Of a stretch of DNA of 27,406 nt, positions 14,675 through 22,427 are shown piece by piece; positions within the stretch are counted from its first letter, which is position 1; each line of letters starts with the position of its first letter. The notes under the pieces are model-generated. The model was not told the origin of the DNA and made no database searches. It saw only the letters and a list, made by a program, of their open reading frames with translations. The translations under genes and the position numbers were made by a program. The stretch is taken from contig CACYNZ010000006.1 of assembly GCA_902775835.1 (NCBI GenBank), positions 1 through 27,406 on the forward strand, in the 5' to 3' direction. The stretch comes from an uncultured Eubacteriales bacterium. Its GTDB lineage: Bacteria; Bacillota_A; Clostridia; Christensenellales; Aristaeellaceae.

Positions 14675-16153
14675 ATGACTGAACAGAAAAACACCGAGCA
14701 GAAAAAAACGGTCAGCCTGCACCGCAATGCGCGGAAATTCCGCTACGGATCCCTCGCGATCCTTCTGACCATCGCCGTCATCGTGATTGTCATCCTCCTC
14801 AACGTTGTCTTCGGGCGCCTGGAGCAGAGCCGCGCATGGTCCATTGATGTCAACGCGCTCAACGCCACGGATTTTGACCCGAACACGCTGGAAGTTCTGC
14901 GTCTGGTGGATCAGGATGTCTATATCTACACCGTATACCAGGCCACTTCCAGCAGCGCGCTGCGCGTTCAGGTGGACAGCATCCTGGAAAAATACCACGC
15001 GCTGAATCCGCACATTCATACAGGCAATATTGATCCCGTGGGCGAACCGGCCCGCATTCTCAAGCTTGCCGGTGAGAAAAGCCTGGAGGAAGGCGCGGTC
15101 ATCGTGACCAACGCGGACGAAACCCGCGTCAAGATCTACAACCGGAATGATTACTTCGGCACGTCGAGCTACGGCACCTATCATTTCACCTACCTGTATC
15201 TGGAGCGCTACATCACCGGCGCCCTGGTCTATGTCACAAGCGAAACCACGCCCCATGTCCTGTTCCTTTCCGGTCACGGCGAGATACCGCTCGAATCATG
15301 CACGCTCCTGAACCAGTCCCTGACAACCCGCAACTATGACGTGGGCTCGCTGAACATCTCCGAGGGCACGGACAATCTTCTGCCCAATGATGCCCTGATC
15401 ATCGCGGACCCCGCCCGCGATCTCGCGGACGAGGAGTATACGTTCCTGCGCACCTGGCTCTCCGGCGGCGGACGCATGCTGGTCTGTCTCAGCTATGACC
15501 GGGATCTCACCATGCTTCCGAACCTGATGCGCCTTCTGGAATACTATCAGCTGTCCTACGGCGACGGCGTTGTCTATGAGAACAACAACTCCACCGACAA
15601 TTACTGGAACGGAAATACGCTCAGCCTTGTGCCCAATCTGGATCCGGAGCATGAAATCACCAAGCGCCTGATCGAGATCGGCTCCACCAATCTCGTGCTG
15701 CCCCAGGCGCGTCCGGTCCTGCCCCCGATCCTCCCCGAGTCCGGCACAACCTACACGCCACTTCTGACCACCTCAAGCCGCGCCTATGTCGTGCATGATC
15801 AGGAGACCGGGAATCCGGGCACCCAGATCCTTGCCCTTGCCATGCTGGACGCGGATGAGAACGGCGAAAAGGAAAAGGACGTCCGGATCGTGCTGGTGGA
15901 CACTGCCTACATGCTTGCGGACTCCAACCTGCTCTACTATTCCTATAACCTGAACTTTGTCGTGACCGCCGTGGACTGGCTGATCAACAGCGACACCACC
16001 GTGGATGTCTCCAGCAAGGTCATGACCATTTCCACCCTCTCCATTCCCGACAGCCGGACCGCCACAGGCATGGGCATTGCGGCCATCGCCGTCATCCCCC
16101 TGTGCATCATCATTCCGGGCATCATCATCTATATCCGAAGGAGGCGCCTGTAA
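14675..16153 (+). CDS. GldG-family ABC auxiliary protein
   Basis: This membrane-anchored protein of the GldG/ABC_transp_aux type accompanies GldA/GldF-like ATPase and permease. The 492 residues start with a basic cytoplasmic tail and one helix (about 25-46, ending VILLNVVFGRL). A large external domain follows with the GldG-like LFLSGHGEIP and DALIIADPARDLADEEYTFL, in a phase where a glutamine-amidotransferase-like fold is expected. A C-terminal helix (GIAAIAVIPLCIIIPGIIIY) ends in RRRRL. The ATG at 14675 is favoured over the GTG at 14666 because GAGGGGTGA precedes it. In Flavobacterium, GldG takes part in gliding, but in non-gliding bacteria this family's role is unknown. It overlaps the next gene by one base (TAATG). 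Confidence 0.88.
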   Translation: MTEQKNTEQKKTVSLHRNARKFRYGSLAILLTIAVIVIVILLNVVFGRLEQSRAWSIDVNALNATDFDPNTLEVLRLVDQDVYIYTVYQATSSSALRVQVDSILEKYHALNPHIHTGNIDPVGEPARILKLAGEKSLEEGAVIVTNADETRVKIYNRNDYFGTSSYGTYHFTYLYLERYITGALVYVTSETTPHVLFLSGHGEIPLESCTLLNQSLTTRNYDVGSLNISEGTDNLLPNDALIIADPARDLADEEYTFLRTWLSGGGRMLVCLSYDRDLTMLPNLMRLLEYYQLSYGDGVVYENNNSTDNYWNGNTLSLVPNLDPEHEITKRLIEIGSTNLVLPQARPVLPPILPESGTTYTPLLTTSSRAYVVHDQETGNPGTQILALAMLDADENGEKEKDVRIVLVDTAYMLADSNLLYYSYNLNFVVTAVDWLINSDTTVDVSSKVMTISTLSIPDSRTATGMGIAAIAVIPLCIIIPGIIIYIRRRRL

Positions 16154-17727
16154 TGCCTGAGGAAGAAAAAAACCAGTCCCCGGTGCTTGCATCCTCCGAA
16201 GAACTGCGCGGCCGAAAAAGCGGAACCGGAGCCCATGGGAAAAAGAACTCCCGGTATCTTTCCTTCGGCATCATCGGTGCCTTTCTGGTGCTTGCCATTG
16301 CGGCATACCTGCTTTCTTCGGGCCTTAACCGGCCCGAGCCGGTCATTTCGCCCGCCGCATCGTCCGCCCCTGCGGGCGAAATGGTGAAGCTCATGGATTA
16401 CCCGCGCAGCGAAGTGCTGTCCGTGTCCGTGACGCCGGACAGCGGCACGCCCTATACGATCCTCAATCAGAACAAATACGATGAAAACGGGAAGGCACTC
16501 CCGCTTTCCTCCGGAGAACGCGCCTATGCCGTGGAAGGCCGGGACTACTTCGACCTCGACCAGAACAGGGCGGAAGCCATCATCGGCTATGCCGCCACCC
16601 TGACGGCGAACCGTCTGGTCACGGAGCACGCGGAGCAGCTTTCGGACTACGGGCTCGACAAGCCCCGGGCCCGGGTGGAAATGCGTTACGCCGCACAGAG
16701 CCCTGCCGTCTGGCTGATCGGCTCCAAAGCCCCGACTTCCAGCGCGTCCTACATGATGAAGGAGGGTTCCGACGCCGTATATCTTGTCTATCCCTCCGCC
16801 ATCGAAAGCCTTTCCGGGACCCTTGAAAGCCTGCATGTGCTCGGCATGCCCGTTCAGTTCGATTCCAAGCTGATCCGCAGCGTGCTCATTGAGGCAAAGG
16901 ACAGGGATCCCGTCGAACTCGGCTATTCCGAGGAAGGCGCCGCGGACAAGGGCTATTCCATCTCGGCCCTGAGGCTCAAGCAGCCCTTCTACTACACGGC
17001 AAACGTGGAGCGGGGCAGCGATATCCTCAACGGGTGTGCCGGCCTTACGGTGAAAGCCTATGCCGGTGAGCTCACAGATCTTGCGGATACGGGCCTTGAA
17101 GAGAATGCCCCGCGCTTCCGCGTCACCATCCAGCAGGCCCGGAGCCAGGAAAACCTTTCCGAAACGGATACGTATGTGCTGCGCATCGGCAATTTCGCCG
17201 GCAGTGATTCCGTCTATATCATGACTGACGATACCCAGGCCGTGTATCTTGCGGATGCGGACTCCGTCACATTTCTGGATCAGGCCGTTCCCGCCTATCT
17301 GGTGGACCAGTTCAGCAATCTGATCTATATCAATGCCGTCACGGCCGTGGATATCGCATCCCAGACAAAATCCTGGCATCTGGATCTTTCCCAGACCACG
17401 GATGCCAAGGGACGTTCAACCTATGCCTACGCCTTTGACGGGCAGCCGGTGAAGGACGAAAAGCAGTTCCGGAAACTGTACCAGCAGCTTGTAGGCCTGA
17501 CCAACAGCCGGATCAGCGATGACTATGCCATTGATGCACCTGTCCTGCTGTCCGTGAAGTATACCCTGAATGTGGAACCCTACGAGCTTCCCGTGGAATA
17601 TCTGGACTACAGCGAGGAATACTGCGCAGTCCGCCGCGATGGTCTTACCCTGTTCCTGATCAAGCGCGAACAGGTGACAGCGCTCATGGATGCCCTGGAA
17701 CAGTTCCGGCCTGACGTGTCTGAATAA
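16153..17727 (+). CDS. DUF4340 domain-containing membrane-anchored protein
   Basis: The 524-residue protein has a short charged cytoplasmic tail, one signal-anchor helix (about 35-53: YLSFGIIGAFLVLAIAAYLL) and a large extracytoplasmic part. This carries repeats of the DUF4340 pattern: ANRLVTEHAEQLSDYGLDKP with ARVEM, followed by WLIGSKAPTSSASYMMKEGS with DAVYLV. DUF4340 proteins regularly sit after GldG-type genes in Bacillota and Bacteroidota and are taken as part of the same ABC complex; no reaction is known. The ATG overlaps the previous stop (TAATG) and AGGAGG lies 8 nt upstream, so the start is secure. It is the last gene of the operon, followed by a clear terminator. Confidence 0.88.
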   Translation: MPEEEKNQSPVLASSEELRGRKSGTGAHGKKNSRYLSFGIIGAFLVLAIAAYLLSSGLNRPEPVISPAASSAPAGEMVKLMDYPRSEVLSVSVTPDSGTPYTILNQNKYDENGKALPLSSGERAYAVEGRDYFDLDQNRAEAIIGYAATLTANRLVTEHAEQLSDYGLDKPRARVEMRYAAQSPAVWLIGSKAPTSSASYMMKEGSDAVYLVYPSAIESLSGTLESLHVLGMPVQFDSKLIRSVLIEAKDRDPVELGYSEEGAADKGYSISALRLKQPFYYTANVERGSDILNGCAGLTVKAYAGELTDLADTGLEENAPRFRVTIQQARSQENLSETDTYVLRIGNFAGSDSVYIMTDDTQAVYLADADSVTFLDQAVPAYLVDQFSNLIYINAVTAVDIASQTKSWHLDLSQTTDAKGRSTYAYAFDGQPVKDEKQFRKLYQQLVGLTNSRISDDYAIDAPVLLSVKYTLNVEPYELPVEYLDYSEEYCAVRRDGLTLFLIKREQVTALMDALEQFRPDVSE

Positions 17728-17770
17728 CGCCTCCCTGTCCATGACAGGGAATCTTCCGTACATATCCCGG

Positions 17771-17810
17771 CACAGCCGCGCCTGAAAAGGCCCGCGGCTG
17801 TGCTTTTTTC
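17771..17810 (+). terminator. Intrinsic terminator of the Gld-like operon
   Basis: A 10-bp stem (CACAGCCGCG at 17771-17780, CGCGGCTGTG at 17793-17802) is followed by CTTTTTTC. It lies 43 nt after the DUF4340 stop. Confidence 0.92.
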
Positions 17811-17937
17811 CGCTGCCGCGGCATGTTCCGCATACCCGGGCATAAGGCCGCGTAAATTCCCGTTCCGCTGGATGCCCGCCGCCGACATGTCTTGTTTATT
17901 CTGGTGCGATTTTGTATGAAATAATGCATTTATTCTA

Positions 17938-17966
17938 TTGACATGGAAAACCCTGGGAAGTATACT
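17938..17966 (+). promoter_or_regulatory. Strong promoter of the sugar-importer operon
   Basis: A perfect TTGACA (17938-17943), a 17-nt spacer and TATACT (17961-17966) are present. Transcription would start near 17973, giving an unusually long leader of about 238 nt before the binding-protein ATG. Confidence 0.85.
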
Positions 17967-17972
17967 TTCCGT

Positions 17973-18210
17973 GGTGATTCGTCGGTTTCATCTTCTTATT
18001 ATTCCAATCCATTCGGTTGGTTCGGATCCGTTCGGAGTTCTGTAAAACGCTCCAGCTGCCATCATTCACGGAGCATTTTTCAGTATTCTGATTTCTGTGG
18101 GTCCGGATGGGAACCCATTTCTGACAAGGGAAAATCAGGCGGCCGCCCGTCTGTTTTTGTTCGTCTTTGGTTTACCCGGCGGAAAAAATACTACACAGGA
18201 GGAAGACCCT
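17973..18210 (+). promoter_or_regulatory. Long structured 5' leader with terminator-like hairpin (candidate attenuator or riboswitch)
   Basis: The leader holds a hairpin TGGGTCC/GG-A-ACCCA (18098-18117) enclosed by the complementary 7-mers CTGATTT (18088-18094) and AAATCAG (18132-18138). The second 7-mer shares its last three bases with the left arm of a terminator-like stem: CAGGCGG (18136-18142) with CCGTCTG (18147-18153, one G.U pair), followed by TTTTT (18154-18158). Pairing of the 7-mers would therefore compete with the base of the terminator stem. I do not recognise a known riboswitch class. The ribosome site AGGAGGA lies at 18197-18203, downstream of the hairpin. Confidence 0.5.
18136..18158 (+). 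terminator. Terminator-like hairpin inside the importer leader
   Basis: A GC-rich 7-bp stem with a 4-nt loop is followed by five T residues, 52 nt before the start codon. Its position after the promoter and before the gene suggests premature termination rather than an operon end. The stem is short, so its strength is uncertain. Confidence 0.5.
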
Positions 18211-19812
18211 ATGAAGAAGTTTGCCAGAATCATGTGCCTCGTCCTCGCGCTCATGATGGTAACCGTCTTTGCCTCGGCAGAAGAGCTCGGCACCATCTAT
18301 CGTCAGCATTTCGGCGCTGACCTTACCGAGCTTCCCATCACCACGGAAGACGTCACCATCGATGTGTGGCGCGGCTTCTCTTCCACCATCATGGATACCC
18401 TCGCAGACTGCGAAGTGTTCAAGAAGATGGAAGAAGTCACCGGTGTCAAAATCAACTGGGTATATCCGCCCGTTGGTTCTGAGACAGACAACTTCAACCT
18501 GCGTGTGGCATCCAACGATCTGCCGCATATGTTCTCCACTCCTCCGGCCTATGCCGGCGGCATCGAGACCGCTGTGGAAGACGGCGTGTATCTCGACTAT
18601 GCACCTTACTTTGAAAAGGGCTTCACTCCCAACCTCAAGTATCTGCATGAGACCTATCCCGAAATCGGCCGCGATGCCAAGCAGGATTCCGGCGCCATGA
18701 TCTGCTGGTACATGCTTGACTACGTGCCCTCCAGCCCCTGGTCCGGCCTGTGGGTACGCCAGGATCTGCTTGAGAAAGCCGGTCTGGAACCCCCGAAGAC
18801 CATCGAAGACTGGGACAACATGCTCCACGTGTTCAAGGATCAGTTCGGCACCCTGCTGGGATGCAACATCCCCCAGTGGTATGGCGTAGCCACGAACTAT
18901 CAGTTCGCAGCTTCCTACGATTCCGCTTATGAATGGATCGCCAAGGACGGCAAGACCGCTGCCTACGGCCCCATCGAACCCGGCTACAAGGATTTCCTCG
19001 CACTGCTGCACAAGTGGTACGAAGAAGGCATCCTGGATCCTGACTTCGCCACCATCACCGACGCGGATTATCAGGCCAAGATGGCTGACGGCACCTACGG
19101 CGCCTTCGGTTCCGCCTACGGCGAAATCGGCCAGGCCAAGGTTACCGGCATGAACAACAATCCCGAGTACAAGCTGCTTGCTGTCAGCATGCCCACCTCC
19201 TATGAAGGCCAGCAGACACATCTGCGCCAGACCGACTTCATCGTGCGTACCGACTATGACGTGCTGACCACCCGCGCTGTGGATGAAGGCATCGAAGAGA
19301 CCGTCATCCGCTGGAAGGATTTCTGGTACAGCCAGTTCGGCGGCGACCTGTGCTCCTATGGTCCCGAAAACGTCAGCTACAAGTGGGTTGACGCCGGCGA
19401 CGGCCGTGAAAAGCTCGAGTGGATCTATGAAGACACCGGCATCATCGAGCGCGGTGATGACAAGGACTTCTGGACCGTGTATCCTCGCTTCAAGCTCCAC
19501 AACTGGGGCTATCTGCGTGACTCCACCGCTTATGAAATGCAGCCCGAAGTCTGGCAGTGCATCGATCAGTGGGGCCAGGACGGACATGACTGGTTCATGC
19601 CTCTGATCACGCCCACCGCTGAAGAGTCTGCAGAACTTGCACGTATCATGACCGATATCAATACCTACCGCACTGAGATGACCTACAAGTTCATCACCGG
19701 TCAGGAATCCCTTGACAACTTTGATGCATTTGTGGAGCAGATCAAGAGCCAGGATATTGAAGACGCCATCGAAATCCAGCAGGCTGCCCTCGACAGATAC
19801 AACGCTCGTTAA
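18211..19812 (+). CDS. Extracellular sugar-binding protein of a CUT1/LplA-type ABC importer
   Basis: This 533-residue solute-binding protein would capture an oligosaccharide outside the membrane and deliver it to the two permeases encoded next. A signal peptide covers about 1-23 (MKKFARIMCLVLALMMVTVF then ASA). The mature part begins EELG and has family 1/LplA-YtcQ-like features: VTIDVWRGFSSTI, EEVTGVKINWVYPP, LRVASNDLPHMFSTPPAY, WVRQDLLEKAGLEPPKTIED and KWYEEGILDPDFAT. Unusually, no lipobox cysteine follows the signal peptide, whereas most binding proteins of Gram-positive bacteria are lipoproteins. AGGAGGA sits 7 nt before the ATG. The gene is preceded by a long leader and followed by strong hairpins that should raise its mRNA level above that of the permeases. 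The ligand is unknown. Confidence 0.92.
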   Translation: MKKFARIMCLVLALMMVTVFASAEELGTIYRQHFGADLTELPITTEDVTIDVWRGFSSTIMDTLADCEVFKKMEEVTGVKINWVYPPVGSETDNFNLRVASNDLPHMFSTPPAYAGGIETAVEDGVYLDYAPYFEKGFTPNLKYLHETYPEIGRDAKQDSGAMICWYMLDYVPSSPWSGLWVRQDLLEKAGLEPPKTIEDWDNMLHVFKDQFGTLLGCNIPQWYGVATNYQFAASYDSAYEWIAKDGKTAAYGPIEPGYKDFLALLHKWYEEGILDPDFATITDADYQAKMADGTYGAFGSAYGEIGQAKVTGMNNNPEYKLLAVSMPTSYEGQQTHLRQTDFIVRTDYDVLTTRAVDEGIEETVIRWKDFWYSQFGGDLCSYGPENVSYKWVDAGDGREKLEWIYEDTGIIERGDDKDFWTVYPRFKLHNWGYLRDSTAYEMQPEVWQCIDQWGQDGHDWFMPLITPTAEESAELARIMTDINTYRTEMTYKFITGQESLDNFDAFVEQIKSQDIEDAIEIQQAALDRYNAR

Positions 19813-19828
19813 TCAATGTTTCCAGATG

Positions 19829-19857
19829 CCGGGCGGGGAAATCCCGCCCGGTTCTTC
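19829..19857 (+). terminator. Intraoperonic terminator-like hairpin after the binding-protein gene
   Basis: A perfect 9-bp GC stem (CCGGGCGGG at 19829-19837, CCCGCCCGG at 19843-19851) with a 5-nt loop is followed by TTCTTCC. Since the permeases follow without a clear new promoter, this is probably a partial terminator that favours the binding-protein transcript. Confidence 0.7.
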
Positions 19858-19870
19858 CTTTTCCGCGTTC

Positions 19871-19917
19871 GGCGGTCACGCAGGCATGATGCACTGCGTC
19901 ATGCCCGCATGATCGCC
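19871..19917. repeat. 47-nt imperfect palindrome between binding-protein and permease genes
   Basis: Two 21-nt arms (19871-19891 and 19897-19917) surround a 5-nt loop. Seventeen positions pair perfectly, two pair as G.U in the plus-strand RNA and two are C.A or A.C mismatches. The core arms are GGCATGA and TCATGCC. It would form a long RNA hairpin just after the terminator-like stem. It may protect the 3' end of the binding-protein message, as REP-type hairpins do in malE-malF-type operons. Confidence 0.7.
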
Positions 19918-19960
19918 GGAATCAGGTGTATCAAATTCCACTGACAGGAGCTGATGACTT

Positions 19961-21418
19961 ATGACAGCAGTTACCAGGACCGCACCAGCCAGGACTGTGA
20001 CTGACTGGAAACGCTTCCTGATTATCGGACTGTGCGCGCTCACACTGCTGACTCTTCTGTTTACCACACAGCTCGATGCCGTGAACCGCAAAACAGATGA
20101 AGCACTTAGCCTTTCCGGTCTTGATTTCCTGATGGGCAGAACCCCCGGCAAATCCGAGGGCACCCCCCATCCGATGCTCATCTCGGCGCTCGTCTTTGCC
20201 CTGATGTGTATTGCCGCCGCGGCTTTCGCGCCGGATAACTTCATTTACTCCATTATAGGCGCGATCTTCCTTGCCGTATCCGTTTTCATGTTCCGGTTCG
20301 ACGTGACCTATCAGGCAAAAGGCGAGTTCGGACTGGACAAGGACTCACTGGTCTTCACCATCGGCTGGGTGACCGCCATGGTCCTTGCCATCATCAATCT
20401 CGGCTGCGTCATCTGGCGGAAGACCGGGCGCACCATGGAACTGCGCCGCGAAGTGATCGCCCGCACCCATGCCAACGCCAATATCAAGGGATCCTACAAG
20501 GTGCCCACCACCTGGGAGATCATCAAGCGCGATTTTGCCAAGCACTGGCCGATCTACCTTCTGATTCTCCCGGCCATTATCTTCTACATTGTCTGGTGCT
20601 ACGGCCCCATGTACGGCATTCTCATCGCCTTCAACAACTATAAGGCAAAGGGCGGCATTACCGGCAGTGAGTGGGTCGGACTTCAGTGGTTCCGTGATTT
20701 CTTCCGTTCCGCTTACGCCTACCGCACCATCCGCAATACGCTGCTGATCAGCTTCTACAATCTCCTCTTCGGCTTCCCCGCTCCCATTCTTCTGGCACTG
20801 CTGCTCAATGAAATGCGCTCCATGAAATACAAGCGCGTGGTGCAGACCATCACCTACATGCCCTACTTCATTTCCCTGGTGGTCATGTGCGGTATTCTGA
20901 CGGACTTCTGCTCCACCACAGGTCTTTTCGCAGAAATACAGAAACTGCTGGGTGTGGAAAGTCCGGTCAATCTACTGGGCGATGCCAAGTATTTCCGAAC
21001 CGTATACGTAGGCTCCGAAATCTGGCAGCGCCTCGGCTGGGACTCCATCATCTTCCTGTCAGCCCTCGCCGGGATTGATCAGGAACAGTATGAGGCAGCC
21101 ACCATTGACGGTGCCGGCAAGTTCAAGCAGGTCCTTCACGTGACGCTGCCCGGCATCATGCCCACCATCTCCATTCTCCTGATTCTCCGCATCGGCTCCC
21201 TGATGGGCGTCGGTTATGAGAAGATCATTCTTCTCTACAATGGTCTGACCTACGAAACGGCTGACGTGGTTTCCACCTATGTGTACCGCAAGGGTATCGT
21301 AGACGCCAACTTCTCCTTCTCAACCGCCGTCAACCTTTTCAACTCCGTTATCAATTTCCTGCTTGTCATTTTTGCCAACAAGATGAGCGCTCTGCTCACC
21401 GAGACCAGTCTGTGGTAA
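19961..21418 (+). CDS. Carbohydrate ABC transporter permease, LplB type, with N-terminal membrane extension
   Basis: This inner component of a CUT1 sugar importer pairs with the next permease to form the channel. Residues about 185-485 match LplB/UgpA-type permeases with six helices (HWPIYLLILPAIIFYIVW, GPMYGILIAFNNY, LLNEMRSMKYKRVVQTITYM) and the EAA loop EQYEAATIDGAGKFKQVLHV followed by TLPGI (from about residue 374), which contacts the ATPase. Residues 1-180 are an extra region with about four predicted helices (near 18-37, 70-90, 92-112 and 128-150). Typical LplB proteins are about 300 residues, so this is a genuine extension. AGGAG lies about 10 nt before the ATG. No ATPase gene is in the operon; a shared MsmX-like ATPase is assumed. 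Confidence 0.93.
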   Translation: MTAVTRTAPARTVTDWKRFLIIGLCALTLLTLLFTTQLDAVNRKTDEALSLSGLDFLMGRTPGKSEGTPHPMLISALVFALMCIAAAAFAPDNFIYSIIGAIFLAVSVFMFRFDVTYQAKGEFGLDKDSLVFTIGWVTAMVLAIINLGCVIWRKTGRTMELRREVIARTHANANIKGSYKVPTTWEIIKRDFAKHWPIYLLILPAIIFYIVWCYGPMYGILIAFNNYKAKGGITGSEWVGLQWFRDFFRSAYAYRTIRNTLLISFYNLLFGFPAPILLALLLNEMRSMKYKRVVQTITYMPYFISLVVMCGILTDFCSTTGLFAEIQKLLGVESPVNLLGDAKYFRTVYVGSEIWQRLGWDSIIFLSALAGIDQEQYEAATIDGAGKFKQVLHVTLPGIMPTISILLILRIGSLMGVGYEKIILLYNGLTYETADVVSTYVYRKGIVDANFSFSTAVNLFNSVINFLLVIFANKMSALLTETSLW

Positions 21419-21431
21419 AGGGGGGAGCAAA

Positions 21432-22331
21432 ATGCAGACAAGCCGTAAGCTTATGACCAACGGTGAAAAAATCTTCGCCGTGTTCAATTACATTCTCATG
21501 ACCCTTCTCTGTATTATCTGCGTCTACCCCCTGTGGTATGTATTTGTATGCTCCGTCAGTGATCCCATCCTGCTGTATGCGCAACGCGGCATCATGTACT
21601 GGCCTCTGGGCGAGTGGTCCCTGAGGGGCTACAAGCTGGTCATGGAGAATCCCAACATCCCCATCGGTTTCCGGAACACGCTCATCTACATGGGCGTCGG
21701 CACACTGCTCAACATGTTCCTCACCACCATGGCCGCCTATGGTCTGAGCCGCAAGAACTGCTACTGGAACGGCCTTATCATGAAGTTCATCGCCTTCACC
21801 ATGTATTTCCAGGGCGGTCTGATCCCGTTCTACCTGATGGTCAAGGGCGTCGGGCTTCTGGATACCTATTCCGGCATTATCCTGCCCGTGGCCGTCAATA
21901 CCTGGAACCTGATCGTCATGCGTACAGCCTTTGCCGGCATCCCGGACAGCCTTGAGGAATCCGCGCGTCTGGACGGCGCCAATGACTGGATCATCCTCTG
22001 GCGCATCTTCTTCCCGCTCGCGCAGGCCACCGTTGCCGTTATCGCCCTGTTCTACGCGGTCAACTGGTGGAACAACTGGTTCAACCCCTCCATCTTCCTT
22101 TCCAGCAAGACCAAGTATCCTCTGCAGCTGGTGCTCCGTGAAATCCTGCTGAAGAATGATACCTCCGCCATGACGCAGATCGGTTCTGTAGGACAGAGCC
22201 AGCAGGAACAGTTCCGCATGCTGGTGAAATACTGTACCATCATCGTGGCAACCGTCCCGATCCTGGTGGTCTATCCCTTCCTGCAGCGGTATTTCGTCAA
22301 GGGCGTCATGATCGGTTCCATCAAGGGCTGA
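21432..22331 (+). CDS. Carbohydrate ABC transporter permease, LplC/YtcP type
   Basis: The 299-residue second permease of the sugar importer has six helices and the EAA motif (IPDSLEESARLDGANDWIIL, then FPLAQAT). The family-typical start is SRKLMTNGEKIFAVFNYILM and the end FLQRYFVKGVMIGSIKG. The length is normal for this family. GGGGGGAG lies just before the ATG, and the start is 13 nt after the LplB-type stop, so the two are co-translated. It forms the heterodimeric channel with that permease. A hairpin with a short T-tract follows before the GH2 gene. Confidence 0.95.
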   Translation: MQTSRKLMTNGEKIFAVFNYILMTLLCIICVYPLWYVFVCSVSDPILLYAQRGIMYWPLGEWSLRGYKLVMENPNIPIGFRNTLIYMGVGTLLNMFLTTMAAYGLSRKNCYWNGLIMKFIAFTMYFQGGLIPFYLMVKGVGLLDTYSGIILPVAVNTWNLIVMRTAFAGIPDSLEESARLDGANDWIILWRIFFPLAQATVAVIALFYAVNWWNNWFNPSIFLSSKTKYPLQLVLREILLKNDTSAMTQIGSVGQSQQEQFRMLVKYCTIIVATVPILVVYPFLQRYFVKGVMIGSIKG

Positions 22332-22347
22332 TCCGCACGATCCCATG

Positions 22348-22375
22348 GAAGCATGCCGTCAGGCGTGCTTCTTTT
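22348..22375 (+). terminator. Terminator-like hairpin between permease and GH2 genes
   Basis: A 10-bp stem (GAAGCATGCC at 22348-22357, GGCGTGCTTC at 22362-22371, one G.U pair) with a 4-nt loop is followed by TTTT. It may end most importer transcripts or allow partial readthrough into GH2. I see no convincing promoter in the 50 nt that follow, which favours readthrough. Confidence 0.65.
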
Positions 22376-22427
22376 CATGTATATTCCGATATCCTGCACA
22401 GCTTTTCCGGAACAGAAAGGAGATCTT

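Noticed and set aside
18049..18080. GCTCC/GGAGC hairpin with a T5 run in the leader, as a second terminator
   Set aside because: The stem is only 5 bp with a 16-nt loop, too weak to claim.
17943..18320. A 125-codon plus-strand frame in the importer leader
   Set aside because: It starts inside the -35 element, has no ribosome site, no recognisable protein features, and runs out of frame into the binding-protein gene.
19876..19912. Similar peptides (HAGMMHCVMPA-like) in opposite frames suggesting a small gene
   Set aside because: They are both translations of the same palindrome, not evidence of coding.
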